Shown here piece by piece: positions 60,308 to 64,000 of a DNA stretch of 64,000 nt. Under the pieces are notes generated by a model. That model worked only from the letters and a program-made list of their open reading frames with translations, made no database searches and was not told where the DNA came from. Source of the stretch: Arhodomonas sp052060015 (GTDB lineage Bacteria; Pseudomonadota; Gammaproteobacteria; Nitrococcales; Nitrococcaceae). Each line of letters starts with the position of its first letter. Within the stretch, counting starts at the first letter, position 1. The stretch is from the NCBI RefSeq assembly GCF_052060015.1, contig NZ_JBPODZ010000005.1, forward strand, positions 62,001 through 126,000, written 5' to 3'. The position numbers were made by a program, and so were the translations under genes.

Positions 60308-60973
60308 ATGCCCATACGCCCGCGGCACCTGATGCCTGCCGCCCTCGCCCTCGCGGTGGCCCATCCCGGTCCCGCCCCGGCCCAGGACCTTACCTTCGCC
60401 ATGGATGTCGCCCGCGAGCAGTCGGATCTCCGCTATGACGATGGTCGCCGCATCGACACCCGGGAGACCCGGGTCTCGGCGAGCTTTCGCGAGCCCTTGA
60501 CCCCCCACCTCGACGGTACCCTGACCCTGGGTGCCAGCTGGGTCAGCCAGGATGGTGATCCCGCCACCGAGGGCGAGGACCTGACCGGTGGCTTCGGCGG
60601 CCTCGCCCTCGAAGGCGTATGGCCGTTGAACCCGGAGCTGGCCGTCGAGGCGGCGATGGGCTGGCAGTACCACCGTGCCTCCGGGGACGGGCGTGACGGC
60701 GACATCACCCTGGAGCGCCACGTCGGCAGCGCCCGCGGTGGCCTGCGGCTGTCAGTGGAGGACCTCTCCCTGGCGGGCGGCGCGCTCTACCAGTACACCG
60801 ACGGCGAACGCCGGGTCGACGGCCTGGACACCCAGGGTTTTGAGACCGACGATGATGTCGGGATCTACGCCCGGGTCGGCCTCGGCACCGGTGCCGGCGG
60901 GGCCGTCGCTGTGGAGGCCGTCACGGGACCGTGGCGGGGGGTACGCCTGATCTTCTCCCGGCGCTTCCGCTGA
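60308..60973 (+). CDS. Small outer-membrane beta-barrel-type protein
   Basis: 221 residues. Signal peptide (HLMPAALALAVAHPGPAPA) then a repeated amphipathic beta pattern: alternating polar/hydrophobic strands with Gly-Asp-rich turns (DDGRRIDT, QDGDPATEGEDL, GDGRDGDI). It ends LIFSRRFR, with Phe one residue from the C-terminus, near the usual barrel signature. Predicted 8-10 strands. No specific family recognised. It follows the DUF99 gene by 9 bp and precedes trmL by 5 bp. Confidence 0.6.
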   Translation: MPIRPRHLMPAALALAVAHPGPAPAQDLTFAMDVAREQSDLRYDDGRRIDTRETRVSASFREPLTPHLDGTLTLGASWVSQDGDPATEGEDLTGGFGGLALEGVWPLNPELAVEAAMGWQYHRASGDGRDGDITLERHVGSARGGLRLSVEDLSLAGGALYQYTDGERRVDGLDTQGFETDDDVGIYARVGLGTGAGGAVAVEAVTGPWRGVRLIFSRRFR

Positions 60974-60978
60974 TCGCG

Positions 60979-61443
60979 GTGATCGACGTCATCCTCTACC
61001 AGCCGGAGATCCCGCCGAATACCGGCAACGTCATCCGACTGTGCGCCAACACCGGGGCCCGCCTCCATCTGGTGGAGCCCCTGGGCTTCGAGCTGGACGA
61101 CGCGCGGCTGCGCCGCGCCGGTCTTGACTACCATGAGCGCACCTCGCTGGTCGTGCATGCCGATCTGGTGCATTGCCTGGCCAGCCTCGGGCATCCCCGC
61201 CTGTTCGCCCTCTCCGCCCGCGGGCGGACGCGCTTCGACATCCCGGCCTATGCCACCGGCGACGCCCTGCTCTTCGGCCCCGAGACCCGTGGCCTCCCCG
61301 ATGCCGTGTTGGCGGAATTGCCGACGGCGCGGGTCCTGCGGGTGCCCATGGTGCCGGGCAACCGCAGCCTCAACCTCTCCAATGCGGTGGCGGTAACGGT
61401 CTTCGAGGTCTGGCGCCAGCTGGGCTATGCTGGCGGGTCGTAG
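60979..61443 (+). CDS. trmL: tRNA (cytidine/uridine-2'-O-)-methyltransferase TrmL
   Basis: 154 residues, SPOUT-fold methylase of position 34 in tRNA-Leu. It begins VIDVILYQPEIPPNTGNVIRLCANTGARLHLVEPLGFELDD (read in pieces), with LLFGPETRGLP and NRSLNLSNAVAVTVFE, the trefoil-knot SAM site. Start GTG 60979; an in-frame ATG at 60931 lies inside the upstream gene. Confidence 0.93.
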   Translation: MIDVILYQPEIPPNTGNVIRLCANTGARLHLVEPLGFELDDARLRRAGLDYHERTSLVVHADLVHCLASLGHPRLFALSARGRTRFDIPAYATGDALLFGPETRGLPDAVLAELPTARVLRVPMVPGNRSLNLSNAVAVTVFEVWRQLGYAGGS

Positions 61444-61479
61444 GCCAATCCGGCTCAACGGAATCGTCAGGAGGCAATC

Positions 61480-62883
61480 ATGAGCGCCGTCGAACCCCTG
61501 GGCTTCGGCCCTGCCGGCCCCGCCATCGAGGCACTCGCCGAGATCCTCGGCGAGCGGCTGTCCACCGCCACCTCGGTGCGCGAGCACCACGGCCACGATG
61601 AGTCCGGGTGGCCGGTGATGCCCCCGGATGCGGTGGCCTTCCCGGAGAGCACCGACGAGGTAGCCGCCGTGGCGCGGATCTGCCACGAGCATCGGGTGCC
61701 CATGATCCCCTTCGGCACCGGCACCGCGGTGGAGGGCCACGTTCAGGCCCTGCACGGCGGCATCGCCGTGGATCTCACCGGCATGGGGCGGATCCTCCGG
61801 GTGTCCACCGACGACATGGATTGCACCGTCGAGGCCGGCGTCACCCGCAAGCAGCTCAACGCCGAGCTCCGGGACACAGGGCTGTTCTTCCCCGTCGACC
61901 CCGGCGCCGACGCCTCCATCGGCGGAATGATCTCCACCCGTGCCTCGGGCACCAATGCGGTGCGCTACGGCACCATGGCCGAGAACGTGCTCTCGCTGAC
62001 GGTGGTGCTCGCCGACGGCCGGGTCATCCGCACCGGCGGCCGGGCGCGCAAGACCTCTGCGGGCTATGACCTCACCCACCTGTTCACCGGCTCCGAGGGG
62101 ACCCTGGGCTTTATCACCGAGATTACCCTGCGCCTGCACGGCCTGCCCGAGGCCACTTCGGCGGCGGTGTGCCGTTTCCCCGACGAGGATGCCGCCGTGC
62201 GCACGGTGATCGAGACCATCCAGTCCGGCGTCCAGGTGGCGCGCATGGAGCTCCTCGATGCCCTGCAGATGCGTGCCATCAACGCCTACAGCCGGATGGA
62301 CTACCCGGAGGCCCCGCACCTGTTCCTGGAGTTCCACGGTAGCGAGGCGGGGGTCCGGGAGCAGGCCGAGCTGGTCCAGGCCCTGGCCGCGGACAACGGC
62401 GGCGGCGATTTCACCTGGGCGACCTACGAGGAGGAGCGCTCACGGCTGTGGCAGGCCCGTCACGACGCCTATCCGGCGGCGATACAGCTGCGCCCGGGCT
62501 GCCGCCCGTTCACCACGGATGTCTGCGTACCCATCTCCCGGCTCGCCGAGTGCATCCGCGCCACCCGCGAGGACCTCAAGTCCCTGCCCATGCCTACCAC
62601 CATTCTGGGCCACGTGGGCGACGGCAACTTCCACGTGCTCATCCTCTGCGACCCGGACAGCGCCGAGGAGCTGGCCATGGCCAAGCAGGTCAACGAGGCG
62701 ATCGTGCTCCGGGCCCTGGAGATGGAGGGGACCTGCACCGGCGAGCACGGCATCGGCCAGGGCAAGATCGACTACCTCTACCGCGAGCACGGTGCCGGCG
62801 TGGACGTAATGCGCACGATCAAGGAGGCCCTGGACCCGCTGGGACTGATGAACCCGGGCAAGGTCCTGCCGCCCCGGCCGTGA
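61480..62883 (+). CDS. FAD-linked D-lactate dehydrogenase-type oxidase
   Basis: 467 residues, FAD_binding_4 domain (PFGTGTAVEGHV, ~76-87; DPGADASIGGMISTRASGTN) and FAD-oxidase C-terminal domain (HVGDGNFHVLI, CTGEHGIGQGKI). It resembles LDHD/GlcD-type D-2-hydroxyacid dehydrogenases that pass electrons to the quinone or cytochrome pool. The exact substrate (D-lactate, glycolate or other) is not determined; no glcE/glcF partners adjoin it. GGAGG precedes the ATG. Confidence 0.85.
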   Translation: MSAVEPLGFGPAGPAIEALAEILGERLSTATSVREHHGHDESGWPVMPPDAVAFPESTDEVAAVARICHEHRVPMIPFGTGTAVEGHVQALHGGIAVDLTGMGRILRVSTDDMDCTVEAGVTRKQLNAELRDTGLFFPVDPGADASIGGMISTRASGTNAVRYGTMAENVLSLTVVLADGRVIRTGGRARKTSAGYDLTHLFTGSEGTLGFITEITLRLHGLPEATSAAVCRFPDEDAAVRTVIETIQSGVQVARMELLDALQMRAINAYSRMDYPEAPHLFLEFHGSEAGVREQAELVQALAADNGGGDFTWATYEEERSRLWQARHDAYPAAIQLRPGCRPFTTDVCVPISRLAECIRATREDLKSLPMPTTILGHVGDGNFHVLILCDPDSAEELAMAKQVNEAIVLRALEMEGTCTGEHGIGQGKIDYLYREHGAGVDVMRTIKEALDPLGLMNPGKVLPPRP

Positions 62884-62886
62884 CGC

Positions 62887-63894
62887 TCAGTCGAACTCGG
62901 ACTTGCGGGCCCGCTCCATGAGGTTGCGGGTCGCCTCCGCGGGGGTAACCTCGCCGGCGAGCAGGGCGTGGACCTGCTCGCAGATGGGCAGCTCGACGCC
63001 TTGCTCGGTGGCCAGGGCGTGGACCTCGCCGGCGGTGCGCACCCCTTCCACGGTCTGGCCGATGCCCTGCTCCGCCTCGGCGACCCCCTCGCCCCGGCCG
63101 AGGGCCAGCCCCATGCGGCGGTTGCGGGACTGGTCGTCGGTGCAGGTGAGGATGAGATCGCCCATCCCGGCGAGCCCCATGAAGGTGCGGTCGTCGGCGC
63201 CGAGGGCGCGGCCGAGGCGCCGCACCTCCGCGAGGCCCCGGGTGATGAGCCCCGCCCGGGCATTGGCACCGAAGCCGATGCCGTCGGCGACGCCGGTGGC
63301 GATGGCCAGCACGTTCTTCACCGCGCCCCCGAGCTCGACGCCGACGAGGTCGCTGCTGGTGTAGACGCGGAAGCGCTCGTCGTGGAAGGCGGCGCCGATG
63401 CGCTCGGCCACGGCCTCGTCCCGGGCCGCGACGGTGACCGCCGTGGGCAGCCCGGCGGCCACCTCCCGGGCGAAGCTGGGCCCGGAGAGCACCGCGCAGG
63501 GGTTACCACCCAGCGTGCGGTCGGCGATGTGGTGGAGGAGCCCGCCGGAGCCGGCATCCAGCCCCTTGGTGGCCCAGACCACGGGGGTGTGGGGTTCGAG
63601 CCGGGGTGCCAGCTCGGCGATCACGGCGGCGAAGGCGTGGCTCGGCACCGCCACCAGCACCCAGTCCACGCCGGCTACCGCCCGGGCGAGGTCGGACTGC
63701 ACCGCCAGGTTGTCCGGGAAGGCGGCGTCCGGCAGGTGACGGCGGTTGCGGCGCTCCGCCGCGAGCCGGGCGAGATGGTCCGCATCGTGGCCCCAGAGGG
63801 TTACCCGATGGTGGTTCCGCGCCAGAACCAGTGCCAGTGCCGTCCCCCAGGACCCGGCGCCGAGGACGGCCATATGGCCCGCTGACCCTGCCAT
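62887..63894 (-). CDS. gpsA: Glycerol-3-phosphate dehydrogenase [NAD(P)+]
   Basis: 335 residues. Makes sn-glycerol-3-phosphate for phospholipids. NAD-binding AVLGAGSWGTALALVLARN (~9-27), LSGPSFAREVAAGLPTAV, catalytic Lys in GGAVKNVLAIATGVADG (~195), GMGDLILTCT. Start ATG 63894 (MAGSAGHMAVLGAG); alternatives at 63873 and upstream 63975, the latter inside secB. It follows secB by 13 bp, a standard order. Confidence 0.94.
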   Translation of the reverse strand: MAGSAGHMAVLGAGSWGTALALVLARNHHRVTLWGHDADHLARLAAERRNRRHLPDAAFPDNLAVQSDLARAVAGVDWVLVAVPSHAFAAVIAELAPRLEPHTPVVWATKGLDAGSGGLLHHIADRTLGGNPCAVLSGPSFAREVAAGLPTAVTVAARDEAVAERIGAAFHDERFRVYTSSDLVGVELGGAVKNVLAIATGVADGIGFGANARAGLITRGLAEVRRLGRALGADDRTFMGLAGMGDLILTCTDDQSRNRRMGLALGRGEGVAEAEQGIGQTVEGVRTAGEVHALATEQGVELPICEQVHALLAGEVTPAEATRNLMERARKSEFD

Positions 63895-63907
63895 CGTCGG
63901 TGGCCCG

Positions 63908-64000
63908 CTACTGCTCGCCCCCGCCCTCTTCGCCGGCCTGTTGTTGGCGCCGGCGCTGTTGGGCGTAGAGGGCATCGAAGTTCACGGGGGCGAGCACCAT
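63908..64000 (-). CDS. secB: Protein-export chaperone SecB (3' end only)
   Basis: Only the last 30 codons are present. LAPVNFDALYAQQ matches the conserved C-terminus of SecB, followed by a Gln/Glu-rich tail (RRRQQQAGEEGGGEQ) as in E. coli. Identification rests on this tail and on the secB-gpsA order. Confidence 0.85.
   Translation of the reverse strand: MVLAPVNFDALYAQQRRRQQQAGEEGGGEQ

Overview
The window is about 64 kb of high-GC DNA (roughly two-thirds G+C by eye) around a gammaproteobacterial replication origin. The chromosome-core order rpmH-rnpA-yidD-yidC-mnmE-mnmG-rsmG-parA-parB-atpIBEFHAGDC on one side and dnaA-dnaN-recF-gyrB on the other, the System I cytochrome c maturation genes, cytochrome c4, glyQ/glyS as separate chains, glnA-ntrBC with NtrC boxes, and polA beside engB all fit a free-living, respiring gammaproteobacterium. 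Chromatiales/Ectothiorhodospiraceae is my best guess, but this is inference. I saw no phage, insertion sequence, CRISPR array, tRNA or rRNA. Nearly all of the window is housekeeping DNA with good coding density.

Layout. 1-2530 (minus): ccmC-ccmD-ccmE-ccmF, each overlapping the next by ATGA, with ccmF running off the left edge; ccmA and ccmB are not upstream. 2531-2855: no protein gene, but a candidate small RNA on the plus strand. 2856-5086 (minus): dsbA-like oxidoreductase with an EEP-family hydrolase, then cytochrome c4. 5240-8780: engB (plus) and polA (minus) flank a gap that holds a second candidate sRNA at the locus of E. coli Spot 42 and Pseudomonas ErsA. 8893-9968: LOG-family protein and a DUF2782 protein. 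10152-13232: complete TRAP transporter with a TakP-like (2-oxoacid) binding protein. 13595-18323: complete BMP-type nucleoside/nucleobase ABC importer. 18337-18487: REP-like repeats. 18520-24081 (minus): MASE1 histidine kinase, FixJ-type regulator, oxyR with a 10-bp dyad, uvrD. 24217-24507: a lone DUF2282/bufferin-type peptide gene.

24494-42791 (minus) is the leftward arm of the origin: rpmH, rnpA, yidD, yidC, mnmE, mnmG, rsmG, parA, parB, then the ATP synthase operon with a clear promoter and terminator, glmU and glmS. 42998-49220 (plus) is dnaA-dnaN-recF-gyrB, with DnaA boxes on both sides of dnaA and two perfect parS sites inside recF. 49227-53540 (minus) is glyQ-glyS-gmhB-plsC, joined by 4-nt overlaps. 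53846-58441 (plus) is the nitrogen module glnA, a DUF4124 protein, ntrB and ntrC, with NtrC palindromes upstream of glnA and ntrB and a sigma54-like element at glnA. 58455-64000 is mixed: cupin, sseA, a DUF99 protein, a small outer-membrane-type protein, trmL, a D-lactate dehydrogenase-type flavoprotein, gpsA and the 3' end of secB.

The most novel-looking items are not large systems. They are two candidate small RNAs with C-rich single-stranded seeds (2765-2836 and about 5856-5987), the orphan bufferin-type gene, a bacterial DUF99 gene, and an apparent CTG start for mnmE.
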